Source of the DNA: Microbacterium sp.
Lineage (GTDB): Bacteria; Actinomycetota; Actinomycetes; Actinomycetales; Microbacteriaceae
Direction: 5' to 3'
NCBI GenBank assembly: GCA_019510305.1
Contig: JAEKKN010000028.1
Span: 1-64,000 of the forward strand
DNA length: 64,000 bases
Below are positions 16,997-25,236 of this stretch, piece after piece. Both the position numbers and the translations under genes were made by a program. Under the pieces are notes generated by a model. It was given only the letters and a program-made list of their open reading frames with translations, searched no databases and had not been told where the DNA came from. The stretch's first letter is position 1; each line of letters begins with the position of its first letter.

Positions 16997-17413
16997 ATGC
17001 CTCCGAAGAAGATCGACATCATCGACGGGCGCACGGCTCTCGACGCGGTGCGCGCCGCGGATGCTGCGGGCGAGAAACCGCAGCGCACGTCACTGGCCAC
17101 CGCCGTGCGGTACCTGCTGCAGCTGCTCGATGAGAAGGCGCCGGGAGGCACCGTCGAGGTGCGCGTGCCGCCGTTCGGAGCGGTGCAGGTCATCCAGGGG
17201 CCGCGCCACACCCGCGGCACCCCGCCGAACGTGGTCGAGATGGACGCGGCGACCTGGATCGCGGTCGCGACCGGGGTCGAGGATTGGGCGGATGCCGCGG
17301 CATCCCCTGACGCCTGCGCCTCAGTGCGCGCGGACGCACCGCTTCAGCGCCGGGCGACCACGAGCGGCACCCCCGTGCCTGGGTGCGGGAACACATCGAC
17401 CGCCTGCCCGTAG
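16997..17413 (+). CDS. SCP-2 sterol-carrier-family protein
   Basis: 138 aa. Matches the actinobacterial sterol carrier family by VRYLLQLLDEKAPGGTVEVRVPPFGAVQ, then GPRHTRGTPPNVVEMDAATW, the most conserved stretch. The C-terminus usually ends near an xASGxRADL segment; here ASVRADAPL is recognisable and the frame then runs on for about 25 residues of poor quality. That tail overlaps the 3' end of hmuV on the other strand by 70 bp. Ligand and role unknown. Probably leaderless (TACGCT 6 nt upstream). Confidence 0.8.
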   Translation: MPPKKIDIIDGRTALDAVRAADAAGEKPQRTSLATAVRYLLQLLDEKAPGGTVEVRVPPFGAVQVIQGPRHTRGTPPNVVEMDAATWIAVATGVEDWADAAASPDACASVRADAPLQRRATTSGTPVPGCGNTSTACP

Positions 17414-18129
17414 ACCTCTTCGATCCTTGCGGCGGTGAGCACTTCGACCGGTGCTCCGGTCGCGGCGACTCGGCCATCGGCGAGGAGCGTCACCCGGTCG
17501 GCGTGAGCGAGCGCGGCATTCAGATCGTGCAGCACGATCGCCACCGCGGTGCCGGCGTCGGCCTGTGTGCGGATGAGGCGCATGACGTCTTCGTGATGCT
17601 TGAGATCGAGGGCGGCGCTCGGTTCGTCGAGCAGCAGGATGCCGGTGCGCTGTGCGAGCACGCGGGCGAGCGCCACCCGCGCCCGCTCCCCGCCGGACAG
17701 CGACGTCACCGCGCGATCGGCCAGCGGCAGCACCTCTGTCGCTGTCATCGCGGAGAACACGATCTCGTCGTCGTCGTCATCATCGCCCGCGGCGGTGTGC
17801 GCCCACGGTGCGCGTCCCATGCGCACGACCTGCGCGGCCGTGAACGGGAAGGTCACGGTGTTCTCCTGCAGCAGTACGGCTCTCCGTCCCGCGAGCTCCC
17901 GGGGGCGGATGCCGCCGATGGGAGCGCCGTCGAGTTCCACGACTCCCTCGGCGGGGGAGACATCGCCCGCCAGCACCCCGAACAGCGTCGACTTGCCGGC
18001 GCCGTTCGGGCCGACGAGCGCGTGGACTTCGCCCGCGCGGGCCTCGATCGACACCCCGGCGAGGATCTCGCGGCCTTCGCCGACGCGCACGGTCACGCCT
18101 CGACCCGACAGGCGCACGCTCACGCCCAT
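17344..18129 (-). CDS. hmuV: heme ABC transporter ATP-binding protein HmuV
   Basis: 261 aa. ABC ATPase of the heme/siderophore type: Walker A GPNGAGKST, signature LSGGERAR, Walker B ILLLDEPSAALD and switch His in VLHDLNAAL. The N-terminal AGVSIEARAGEVHALVGPNG stretch is typical of HmuV. A run of six Asp (GDDDDDDE) lies between the Q-loop region and the signature, an acidic insertion not usual in the family. The ATG overlaps the hmuU stop by 10 bp. It energises heme import with HmuT and HmuU. Its 3' end overlaps the convergent SCP-2-like gene. Confidence 0.9.
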   Translation of the reverse strand: MGVSVRLSGRGVTVRVGEGREILAGVSIEARAGEVHALVGPNGAGKSTLFGVLAGDVSPAEGVVELDGAPIGGIRPRELAGRRAVLLQENTVTFPFTAAQVVRMGRAPWAHTAAGDDDDDDEIVFSAMTATEVLPLADRAVTSLSGGERARVALARVLAQRTGILLLDEPSAALDLKHHEDVMRLIRTQADAGTAVAIVLHDLNAALAHADRVTLLADGRVAATGAPVEVLTAARIEEVYGQAVDVFPHPGTGVPLVVARR

Positions 18130-19193
18130 CCCCCCGAGCGCCGCCGCGTCCTGACGAGGAGCCAGAGGAAGAAAGGGCCCCCGACCAGGGCTGTGATCAT
18201 GCCGATGGGCAGGTCGGCCAGCGGCACCGCGGTGCGGGCGAACAGGTCGGCGAGCGAGATCAGCAGAGCCCCGCCGAGCGCCGACGCGACAACGAGCGGA
18301 AGGTGGGCCGGGCCGATGATCATGCGCATGAGATGGGGGACGACGAGACCGGCGAAGCCGATGATGCCGGCGAACGACACGGCGGCGCACACGAGCACCG
18401 CGACGGTCACGATCACGACGATCCGGAGCGCCTCCACGTCGAGTCCGAGATGTCGGGCCGTGCGCTCGCCCAGAGCGAAGAGGTCGAGTCTCCGCGCGAC
18501 GAGGAGCGCGACGAGCACACCGACCGCGACGAGCGGTGCGACCAGGGCGGCATGCGACCACAGCGCTCCGTTCAGCGAACCCAGTTGCCAGAACACGATC
18601 TGCTCGCGGGTCGAGGTGGTGCCGAGGAACGTGAGGAACGCCATGCCCGCTCCGGCTATCGCGTTGATCGCGATGCCGGTCAGCAGCAGCGTGACGACTT
18701 CGGTCCGGCCGCCCGAGCGGCTGATGAAGTACACCGCGAGCACCGCCGCGAGGCCGCCGAGGAACGCGAACACCGGCGTGGTCCACATGCCGAACGCGGC
18801 GAGCCCGAGCGTGATGCTGGCTGCGGCGCCGAGGGCTGCGCCGGACGAGACACCGACGACGCCGGCATCCGCCAAGGGGTTGCCGAATATCGCCTGCATG
18901 AGAACGCCGGACACGGCGAGAGCCGCCCCGACGAGCAGGCCGAGCACGATCCGCGGCAGACGGATGCTGTAGATCACGCCGTAGTCCGCGGCGACATCCG
19001 GCGCCCAGGCGGTGTCGATCCCGATGCCGCGCAGGAGCACGCCGACGAGGCCTGTGGGTGAGAGCTGGTACTGGCCGTTCGTGATCGAGGCCGCGCAGGT
19101 GATCGCGAGCGCGACCACGAGTCCGACCACGACCAGCGCGAACCGCAGCCCGCGGTGCGTCGCGGGGGTCGAGGTGACGACCTCGCCGGTCAC
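18120..19193 (-). CDS. hmuU: heme ABC transporter permease HmuU
   Basis: 357 aa FecCD/BtuC-type permease with about 10 helices. Family segments: RLPRIVLGLLVGAALAVSG, then MQAIFGNPLADAGVVGVSSGA (coupling region), GERTARHLGLDVE and GFAGLVVPHLMR. It would form the membrane dimer through which heme passes. The GTG at 19193 overlaps the hmuT stop (GTGA), so translation is coupled. Confidence 0.93.
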   Translation of the reverse strand: MTGEVVTSTPATHRGLRFALVVVGLVVALAITCAASITNGQYQLSPTGLVGVLLRGIGIDTAWAPDVAADYGVIYSIRLPRIVLGLLVGAALAVSGVLMQAIFGNPLADAGVVGVSSGAALGAAASITLGLAAFGMWTTPVFAFLGGLAAVLAVYFISRSGGRTEVVTLLLTGIAINAIAGAGMAFLTFLGTTSTREQIVFWQLGSLNGALWSHAALVAPLVAVGVLVALLVARRLDLFALGERTARHLGLDVEALRIVVIVTVAVLVCAAVSFAGIIGFAGLVVPHLMRMIIGPAHLPLVVASALGGALLISLADLFARTAVPLADLPIGMITALVGGPFFLWLLVRTRRRSGGWA

Positions 19194-20293
19194 TTCGACG
19201 GCTCAGGGGCGTAGAGAGCGCGGGCGAGTGCGAGCACGATGTCGGCCGAGCGCGGGCCGAAGCTAAGCACGGCCGTGTCCGCCATGTCGATCACCCGGCG
19301 GTTCGCGCCGGCCGGCGTCTCGGCCACGGCGGGTATCCGATCGATGAGGCCGTCGATACCGCCGACCGACTCCAGGCCGTCGGTCATCATGACGAGCACG
19401 TCCGGCTGCGCTGCGACGAGGGCTTCGGCGGTCATCGGCTTCATGCCCTCCCATCCGATCTCGCCGGCGACGTCGACCCCTCCGACGGCGTCGATCAGGG
19501 AGTCCGCCCCGGAGTCCTCGCCGAAGATGTAGTAGACGTTCGCGCTGCCGCGCACATAGAGGAACAGCATGCGCGCCCGGTCGCCCTCGTCGGAGGGGAC
19601 GACCTCGGCGATCTCGGCGAGGGCCTGGTCGAGTCGAGCGTCGAGTCGCTCGATCAGTGCGCGTCCGCGGCTCGGGATGCCGAGAGCTGCTGCGATCTCC
19701 GCGACGAGCCGGTCGGTCGTGTCGAGTCGACGATCGCTGGAGATCACGACCACGGCGATTCCCGCGTCGCGCAGCTGCTGGCGGACCTCTTTCGGCCCGA
19801 TGGTCGTGTCGGTGAGGACCACGGTCGGAGTCAGCTCGATGATCGCCTCGGCGTTCAGGGTGTGGCCGGTCTTGGTGACGACGGGAAGGTCTTCCGTGCC
19901 TGCGAAGTCGGTGGACGAATCGCGTCCGACGACCTGGTCGCCGAGGCCCAGAGCGAACACCGTCGATGCGATGGTGCCCGAGATGTCGATCGGCAGGATG
20001 CGGTCGACATCGGTGACCTCGACCTCGCGCCCCTCGTCGTCGGTCACGGTCACGGGCAGCGTCGGCGCGGTGCTGTCACCGACCGGCTCGATCGCACTGC
20101 TCGGCAGGCAGGCCGTCGACTGCCCGGTGACCGCGCGCACGTCGCTCACCAGATCGAGGGAGCGGAGAGGGGCGGATGCTGCCGCGCAGGCCTCGGGGAC
20201 GTTCTGCGGCGCGGCCACCGGACCGGCGGTGCTGCAAGAGGTGAGGCCCGCCGCCAGAGCGACGGCGACGAAGACGACGAGAAGGCGACGCAT
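19190..20293 (-). CDS. hmuT: heme-binding lipoprotein HmuT
   Basis: 367 aa. Signal peptide with lipobox LTSC (Cys at about residue 20), then a PeriBP/BtuF-type fold split by a long helix: DRILPIDISGTIASTVFALGLGDQVVGRD in the first lobe and EALVAAQPDVLVMMTDGLES in the second. Actinobacterial HmuT proteins bind heme with His and Tyr; candidate residues here include H in KTGHTLNAEA and Y in LYVRGSANVYYIFGE. There is no Shine-Dalgarno; TAGCCT lies 6 nt before the ATG inside an iron box that runs into the start codon, so the message is probably leaderless and iron-repressed. First gene of hmuTUV. Confidence 0.9.
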   Translation of the reverse strand: MRRLLVVFVAVALAAGLTSCSTAGPVAAPQNVPEACAAASAPLRSLDLVSDVRAVTGQSTACLPSSAIEPVGDSTAPTLPVTVTDDEGREVEVTDVDRILPIDISGTIASTVFALGLGDQVVGRDSSTDFAGTEDLPVVTKTGHTLNAEAIIELTPTVVLTDTTIGPKEVRQQLRDAGIAVVVISSDRRLDTTDRLVAEIAAALGIPSRGRALIERLDARLDQALAEIAEVVPSDEGDRARMLFLYVRGSANVYYIFGEDSGADSLIDAVGGVDVAGEIGWEGMKPMTAEALVAAQPDVLVMMTDGLESVGGIDGLIDRIPAVAETPAGANRRVIDMADTAVLSFGPRSADIVLALARALYAPEPSK

Positions 20294-20311
20294 TAGGCAA
20301 GGCTAACCTAA
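20293..20311. promoter_or_regulatory. DtxR/IdeR iron box over the hmuT start
   Basis: TTAGGCAAGGCTAACCTAA fits the 19-bp DtxR/IdeR consensus (TTAGGTTAGSCTAACCTAA) at 17 of 19 positions. It overlaps the hmuT ATG by one base and covers the apparent -10 hexamer (20300-20305, minus strand). Bound repressor would block the promoter directly when iron is sufficient. Confidence 0.85.
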
Positions 20312-20359
20312 AAGTTGACGGAATCCGATGCGCCGGTCTACTGTCGGAAACGGTAGGAC

Positions 20360-20378
20360 TTAGCTAAGCCTAACCAAA
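20360..20378. promoter_or_regulatory. second DtxR/IdeR iron box, htaA side
   Basis: TTAGCTAAGCCTAACCAAA, read on the opposite strand, agrees with the DtxR/IdeR consensus at 16 of 19 positions. It lies 78 bp before the htaA start, so the divergent htaA gene is probably under the same iron control. Confidence 0.75.
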
Positions 20379-20455
20379 CACTCCCCTTCGTCCGACTGTA
20401 CAGCGGCACCGACGGCATGCGCTCACGTGCGCCCCGCGGGGTCCGGAGAGAATCC

Positions 20456-23400
20456 GTGAACGACACAGCCACAGCATCCTCGGCGAGCACGCGCACCCGT
20501 GCGATCCTCGCCACCCTGATAACGCTCTTCCTCCTCGTGACCGGGCTCTCGGTCGCCGTTCCCGCGCACGCGGCTGACGGCTCGGTATCCTCCTCTGTGA
20601 CGTCGGCGGACGCATCGGGGCTCACAGTTCAAGTGCAGGCATCCGGGCTTCCGGCCGACGCGACCGGCGCTTACGCGGCGCTGATCGTCAAGGGCACAGA
20701 AGCCGGGCTCTCCGGCGGCGGTGGATACGCGGCGTTCGCGATCCCGTTCCCGACGGTGTCGGGCGGAGCGAGCTCGTTCACTCTGACCGCGCCGGCCGAC
20801 AATCTCGACCGCGCACAGGTGTACGAGGTCTTGATCTGGAAGCAGCACTCGAACCCCGACGCCACGACGATCTACGGGCGAGGCGACGTCGCGATCAGCG
20901 GCGGGCAGTGGGACTCCGTGTTCGGCACGGCGCCGGGAACCGATCCAGGGACCGACCCTGGAACTGATCCCGGGACTGATCCCGGGACCGACCCTGGCAC
21001 CGACCCTGGCACGACGCCTCCCGCATCCGCATCGCTCTCGGTCTTCCTCTCCGACGGTGTCACGCCTGCGGCAGGGGCCGTGCTCACGGCCGGCGACCGG
21101 ATCGTCGTGAAGGGCGCCGGTTACGACCCGACTGCGAACGTCGGCGGGCGCGGCGTTCCGATCCCGTCGACCCTGCCTCAGGGCACCTACGTCGTCTTCG
21201 GCAACTTCGCGGAGAACTGGCAGCCGTCCGCCGGTGCCGCATCCTCCACCCGCTCGGTCGGAACGCAGGTCTGGGCGCTCGCCGAAGGCGTGCTGGATCA
21301 GGTGCCGACGCAGTACCAGTCGGCGATCCGCGCGCAGTGGGTCGACATCGCCGCCGACGGCACGTTCCAGGCGACGCTGACCCTGAAGGACGCACCCGCG
21401 AAGCCGGGCTCATACGGCGTCTACACCTACGGCGCGGGCGGTGTCGTGAACGCCGACCAGGAGCGCAGCGTCGCAGTGAGCTACTCGACAGCACCGACGA
21501 TCTCGGTCGCATCGGCCGTGTCTGCGGGCTCGGCCGGCATCACGGCGACCGTGACGGCCAAGAACTTCGGCGCGACCACCGGGGTCTACGCGGCGGTCAT
21601 CGAGACCGGAACCGAGGCCCAGGTCACCGCGGGCGGTGGATTCGCCGCGATGCAATACGTCCGCGGCATCACCGACGGCGCGTTCACGGTCGCCCTCGAC
21701 GCGCCCGCCGCAGCACTGGACCGCACGAAGACCTACGAGGTCATCGTGTGGAAGCAGCACACCATGCCGGGCGCCGACACGATCCTCGCCCGGGCCGCCG
21801 TCGCGATCAGCGAGGCGGACTGGGACCTTGTCGCACCTCGACCTGACGCGCCCTCCGTCGCAGCCACCGTGAAGTCCGCGACGGCGAAGGACGGTCTCAC
21901 GATCTCCGCCGCCGGAGCGCGGCTCGGAACGATCACGGGCGCTTATGTCGCCCTGATCGAGGCGGGCACCGAGGCCGAGGTCACCGCGGGCGGTGGATTC
22001 GCCGCCATGCAGTACGTCCGCGGCATCACCGGCGGCGCGTTCACGGTCGACCTGACCGCGGCGGCCGAGACGCTCGACCGCACGAAGGCCTACGAGGTCA
22101 TCGTGTGGAAGCAGCACACCATGCCGGGCGCCGACACGATCCTCGCCCGGGCGGCCGTGACCATCACGCCGCAGCAGTGGGACATCCTGAAGCCCGGACC
22201 GGAGGTCCCCGTCGATCCGGGCACGCCGACGTCCCCCGTCGCCACGGTCCCCGGCGGTTCTCTGCGCTGGGCGGTGTCGACCTCGTTCGTCGACTACATC
22301 ACCGGCCCGATCGCGCAGGGCGCCATCGACGTGTCAGGCGGCGCGACACGATCGAACGGCCAGTTCCAGTTCGGTCAGGCCGCGGGCAGCACGTTCGATG
22401 CCGCAACCGGCCTCGGCACGGTGTCCTACGTCGGCGCTGTGCGCTTCACCGGACACCACGGGGTGCTGGACGTCACGATCTCGAGCCCGCAGATCCGCAT
22501 CGGCACTGCCGACACCGCCACGCTGTTCGTGACGAACGGCGGCAGCCAGGTCGCCTTCGCGACTCTCGACCTGTCGCGGGCCGCGAAGATCACGGCGAAC
22601 GGAGCGGTCACGTACTCACAGGCGCCCGCAACGCTCACGAGTGCCGGGCGCGATCAGGTGCTGCAGGGCTACTCCACCGCGCTGAGTCCGGTGAGCTTCA
22701 CCGTCGGCGCCGCGGCAGCCGCGCCTGCAGGCTCCACGGGCACGGTGGCGGCGGCATCCGTCGTCAAGAAGAAGCCGATCCCGGCATCCGCTCCCTCCTC
22801 GTCGGGCATCGAGATCGACGAGACGGCACTCGCCGCTCTCCAGGCCGGCGGTACAGCGACGATCACGGCGTCCGGATTCCAGCCCAACGAGAAGGACATC
22901 GCAGTCGTCGTGTACTCCACGCCCGTTCTGCTCGGCACGGTGACCGCGGATGCCGCAGGCGCCGCCAGCTGGACAGGCTCTCTGCCGGCGACCCTCGAGA
23001 ACGGCGGGCACACGCTGACGCTGCAGGGCTCGGTCGATCGCGGACTCGCGTTCACACTCACCCGCGGGCAGACCGCGATCGGAGCGTGCTCGATCGAAGG
23101 CGCCACTCTGAGCTGGGGCTTCAAGGAGTCGTTCCGCACCTACATCGAGGGCATCGCGCACGGCGGTTGGACGCTGACCGACGTCGCGTACGAGTACCCC
23201 GATTTCGTCTGGAGCGGCGGCAGCGGCTCGCTCGACGATGAGACTCGTGCGGGTCTGGTGACCTACGGCGGCGCCATCGCGTTCACGGGTCACGACGGGG
23301 CTCTCGACACGACCGTGTCGAACTTCCGCATCGAGCTGGCGGGCGAGACGGGCTACATCGTGGTCGACGTCAGCGGCACGACGCAGGCGGGCGAGAGCAT

Positions 23401-23779
23401 CGATCAGAAGGACGTCCGCTTCGCAGAGTTCGCGCTGCCCGAGGCGGCCGACGGTGCGATCACGGTCGACGCGGCTGCGGCCACGCTGACCGATGCCGGA
23501 GCGGCAGCCTTTGGAACCTACGCCGCGGGCGAGCAGCTCGACCCGGTGAGCGCGGTGATCCCGGTCGGGGCAGAGTGCGGTGTGGCCGTCGCTGCCTCGG
23601 ACGAAGAGGAGACGGACGCTGCGACGGCACTCAGCGCGGTCACCGAGATCGCGTCTCACGAGGGTGCACCGGTGTGGCCGTGGATCGGCGGCGGGGTCGT
23701 GCTCGTGCTGCTCCTCGTCGGCGGCGGCGTGCTGATCGCACGTCGGAGGGTCGAGGTCGCCGAGGTCGCGGAGGGCTGA
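20456..23779 (+). CDS. htaA: HtaA-family heme-binding surface protein
   Basis: 1107 aa, exported by a signal peptide ending PAHAADG and held by a C-terminal membrane helix (about 1075-1095) with a basic tail; no LPxTG. Two HtaA domains lie at about 600-765 and 883-1040. Each keeps the heme-ligand Tyr (SFVDYI and SFRTYI) and the His (FTGHHG and FTGHDG) known from C. glutamicum HtaA. Before them are three repeats of about 95 residues (about 60-157, 360-460, 480-580) with TYEVIVWKQH-type cores, a PGTD tandem linker (about 161-185) and another domain (190-340). It should capture heme at the surface and pass it to HmuTUV. The GTG at 20456 is chosen because GGAGAG lies 5 nt upstream; an ATG at 20417 lacks a site. 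Confidence 0.88.
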   Translation: MNDTATASSASTRTRAILATLITLFLLVTGLSVAVPAHAADGSVSSSVTSADASGLTVQVQASGLPADATGAYAALIVKGTEAGLSGGGGYAAFAIPFPTVSGGASSFTLTAPADNLDRAQVYEVLIWKQHSNPDATTIYGRGDVAISGGQWDSVFGTAPGTDPGTDPGTDPGTDPGTDPGTDPGTTPPASASLSVFLSDGVTPAAGAVLTAGDRIVVKGAGYDPTANVGGRGVPIPSTLPQGTYVVFGNFAENWQPSAGAASSTRSVGTQVWALAEGVLDQVPTQYQSAIRAQWVDIAADGTFQATLTLKDAPAKPGSYGVYTYGAGGVVNADQERSVAVSYSTAPTISVASAVSAGSAGITATVTAKNFGATTGVYAAVIETGTEAQVTAGGGFAAMQYVRGITDGAFTVALDAPAAALDRTKTYEVIVWKQHTMPGADTILARAAVAISEADWDLVAPRPDAPSVAATVKSATAKDGLTISAAGARLGTITGAYVALIEAGTEAEVTAGGGFAAMQYVRGITGGAFTVDLTAAAETLDRTKAYEVIVWKQHTMPGADTILARAAVTITPQQWDILKPGPEVPVDPGTPTSPVATVPGGSLRWAVSTSFVDYITGPIAQGAIDVSGGATRSNGQFQFGQAAGSTFDAATGLGTVSYVGAVRFTGHHGVLDVTISSPQIRIGTADTATLFVTNGGSQVAFATLDLSRAAKITANGAVTYSQAPATLTSAGRDQVLQGYSTALSPVSFTVGAAAAAPAGSTGTVAAASVVKKKPIPASAPSSSGIEIDETALAALQAGGTATITASGFQPNEKDIAVVVYSTPVLLGTVTADAAGAASWTGSLPATLENGGHTLTLQGSVDRGLAFTLTRGQTAIGACSIEGATLSWGFKESFRTYIEGIAHGGWTLTDVAYEYPDFVWSGGSGSLDDETRAGLVTYGGAIAFTGHDGALDTTVSNFRIELAGETGYIVVDVSGTTQAGESIDQKDVRFAEFALPEAADGAITVDAAAATLTDAGAAAFGTYAAGEQLDPVSAVIPVGAECGVAVAASDEEETDAATALSAVTEIASHEGAPVWPWIGGGVVLVLLLVGGGVLIARRRVEVAEVAEG
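20936..21012 (+). repeat. 12-bp tandem repeat encoding PGTD linker
   Basis: About six imperfect 12-bp units (ccgggactgatc and variants) encode a Pro-Gly-Thr-Asp linker between domains of HtaA. Copy number is likely to vary between strains by slippage. Confidence 0.75.
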
Positions 23780-23805
23780 GCTCGACCGCCTCACCCGGAG
23801 GGGCG

Positions 23806-23840
23806 CTGCAGGGCCGGATCGGGGGGCTTCGGCCCTGCAG
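23806..23840 (+). terminator. hairpin after htaA
   Basis: CTGCAGGGCCG (23806-23816) pairs with CGGCCCTGCAG (23830-23840), loop 13 nt. It starts 26 bp after the htaA stop. Confidence 0.6.
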
Positions 23841-23903
23841 GTGTGCGCCCGCGGCGACCTGCAGGGCGGTGCGCCCCACAGGCAACGGTGGGAGAATGAA
23901 CGC

Positions 23904-24218
23904 ATGGCCCCCTCAGACTCCGCTCAGATCGCCTCCGCGACAGTGCGCAAGGTTCCGCGTTACGGCGTCTTCATGGGCATCGGCGTCGTGGTCGGCGTGA
24001 TCGTCGCAGGCGTCCTCACGTTCGCTGGCAGCTTCGAGCCCTCAGAGGCGCTGAACGTCGTCTACCCCGCAGGCCAGGTCTTCGGATTCCTCCTGCTGTG
24101 GACGGCGCCGATCGGCCTCGCCCTCGGCGGTGTCGCCGGACTCATCGCCGAGCGCATCGCGCGGCGCAAGGACCACGTCGTGCGGGTTCAGCGCGAGACG
24201 ATCATCGAGAGCGACTGA
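23904..24218 (+). CDS. 104-aa membrane protein, unknown
   Basis: Two hydrophobic helices (about residues 19-40 and 54-80) followed by a basic C-terminal tail (AERIARRKDHVVRVQ). This is a pattern of small conserved actinobacterial membrane proteins, but I cannot name a function. The ATG at 23904 follows GGGAG. It converges with the 201-aa gene with only 6 bp between stops. Confidence 0.65.
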   Translation: MAPSDSAQIASATVRKVPRYGVFMGIGVVVGVIVAGVLTFAGSFEPSEALNVVYPAGQVFGFLLLWTAPIGLALGGVAGLIAERIARRKDHVVRVQRETIIESD

Positions 24219-24224
24219 CCGCTC

Positions 24225-24830
24225 TCACGCCAGCTCGCCGATGATGGGGCGGATCGCCCCGTCGAACGCGACGATGTCGCGACGCAGCCCGTCGGTCACT
24301 GCGACGGTGAGCGCTCCGATCCACCAGATCCCCCGCTGCGAGAACGGCAGCACCTGCACGTTCAGCTCGAAGGAATGCGCGCGGCGGCCGACTTCGCGTT
24401 CGAACTCGGCGATCGCACTGGCGTACGCGCGGTAGGAGTCGCCGCCGGTGTGGCTCTTGACCGAGGACACGTAGCGATCGTGAGCGGCCCGTGCGTACTG
24501 CAGAGAGGATGCCGCATGCGGCGCGATCGCGGCGGTGAGCTCCGCTGCGCCCGACGCCGGCAGCGCGACGAGGGTGTCGAAGCCGTCGATGAGTTCGAGC
24601 GGCACACCGGATGGGTGGGCGCGCGGTTCCACCGTCATGTCCCAGTAGTCGAGCCACTGGCGCTCGATCTCCGGGGTCGCTTCGATCGCGTCATGCGCTC
24701 TGACCGGCAGATCGCGCAGGCTCGGAAGATCTGCGGGCACGCGGATGCCGAGCGCCTGCCGCAGCGCGAGCGCGACGAGCACCGGAACGCCCGCGTCTTC
24801 GCGGATCAGCCACTGCGGCTTCTCAGACAT
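24225..24830 (-). CDS. 201-aa conserved hypothetical protein
   Basis: Not recognised. Soluble, helical, no signal peptide. Conserved-looking Trp/Arg positions occur in the middle (ERQWLDYWDMTVEPRAHP). A long helix follows (DSYRAYASAIAEFEREVGRR), then a beta-rich end (ELNVQVLPFSQRGIWWIGALTVAVT). The ATG at 24830 has TACGAT 6 nt upstream and no Shine-Dalgarno, so it looks leaderless. The open frame extends further upstream only through repeat DNA (24912-25053), which was not taken as coding. Confidence 0.7.
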   Translation of the reverse strand: MSEKPQWLIREDAGVPVLVALALRQALGIRVPADLPSLRDLPVRAHDAIEATPEIERQWLDYWDMTVEPRAHPSGVPLELIDGFDTLVALPASGAAELTAAIAPHAASSLQYARAAHDRYVSSVKSHTGGDSYRAYASAIAEFEREVGRRAHSFELNVQVLPFSQRGIWWIGALTVAVTDGLRRDIVAFDGAIRPIIGELA

Positions 24831-24836
24831 GTGCCC

Positions 24837-24842
24837 ATCGTA
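24837..24842 (-). promoter_or_regulatory. -10 element for leaderless 201-aa gene
   Basis: TACGAT on the minus strand, 6 nt before the ATG at 24830. Confidence 0.45.
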
Positions 24843-24911
24843 TTTCGCGCGGCGGTCGCCGCGCCCCTCCGCGGAGAATCCCGCCGCGTTCTTCCCGTCG
24901 TATCCGCCTCG

Positions 24912-25053
24912 TTCCGGTCGCACTTCGTGCCGTCTCGTCGCCCGTCCCGGTGATTCCGGTCGCGATTCGTGCCGCCTCATTCGGATGGAAGCGGCACGAA
25001 CTGCGACCGGAACCGAGAGGCGGATGCTGCCAGCGGCGCGAACTGCGACCGGA
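24912..25053. repeat. four-copy ggtcgc-ttcgtgcc palindromic repeat cluster
   Basis: Two direct copies (TTCCGGTCGCACTTCGTGCC at 24912; TTCCGGTCGCGATTCGTGCC at 24954) are followed by two inverted copies (GCGGCACGAACTGCGACCGG at 24991; GCGGCGCGAACTGCGACCGG at 25033). The inner pair forms a 22-bp near-perfect stem. A related element is at 57574-57631. It fills most of the 406-bp gap 24831-25236 between the 201-aa gene and purM; the rest holds only the purM promoter. Confidence 0.7.
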
Positions 25054-25224
25054 GTGATCTGGTTCCCGCAGAGCGGATCCGACGGCCTGGCGATGATCGT
25101 CCGAGGCCGCGGATCGGGCGGGCGGCGGGATCAGCGACTCACCGGCGTGCCGGACCATCCGCTCGGCGGGGTGCCCCGGCATCCGCTCTCCGCCTTCTCG
25201 GAGATCGGGCAGGCGGCGGGACGG

Positions 25225-25230
25225 TAAGAT
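25225..25230 (+). promoter_or_regulatory. -10 element for leaderless purM
   Basis: TAAGAT lies 6 nt before the GTG at 25237. Confidence 0.5.
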
Positions 25231-25236
25231 CGAGGG

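Noticed and set aside
19196..19212. ttcgacggctcaggggc at the hmuT end as a repeat copy
   Set aside because: Lacks two bases of the repeat core and fits normal coding at an overlapping gene end; likely coincidence.
20936..21012. CRISPR-like array
   Set aside because: Short in-frame 12-bp tandem units inside a coding region, no spacers.
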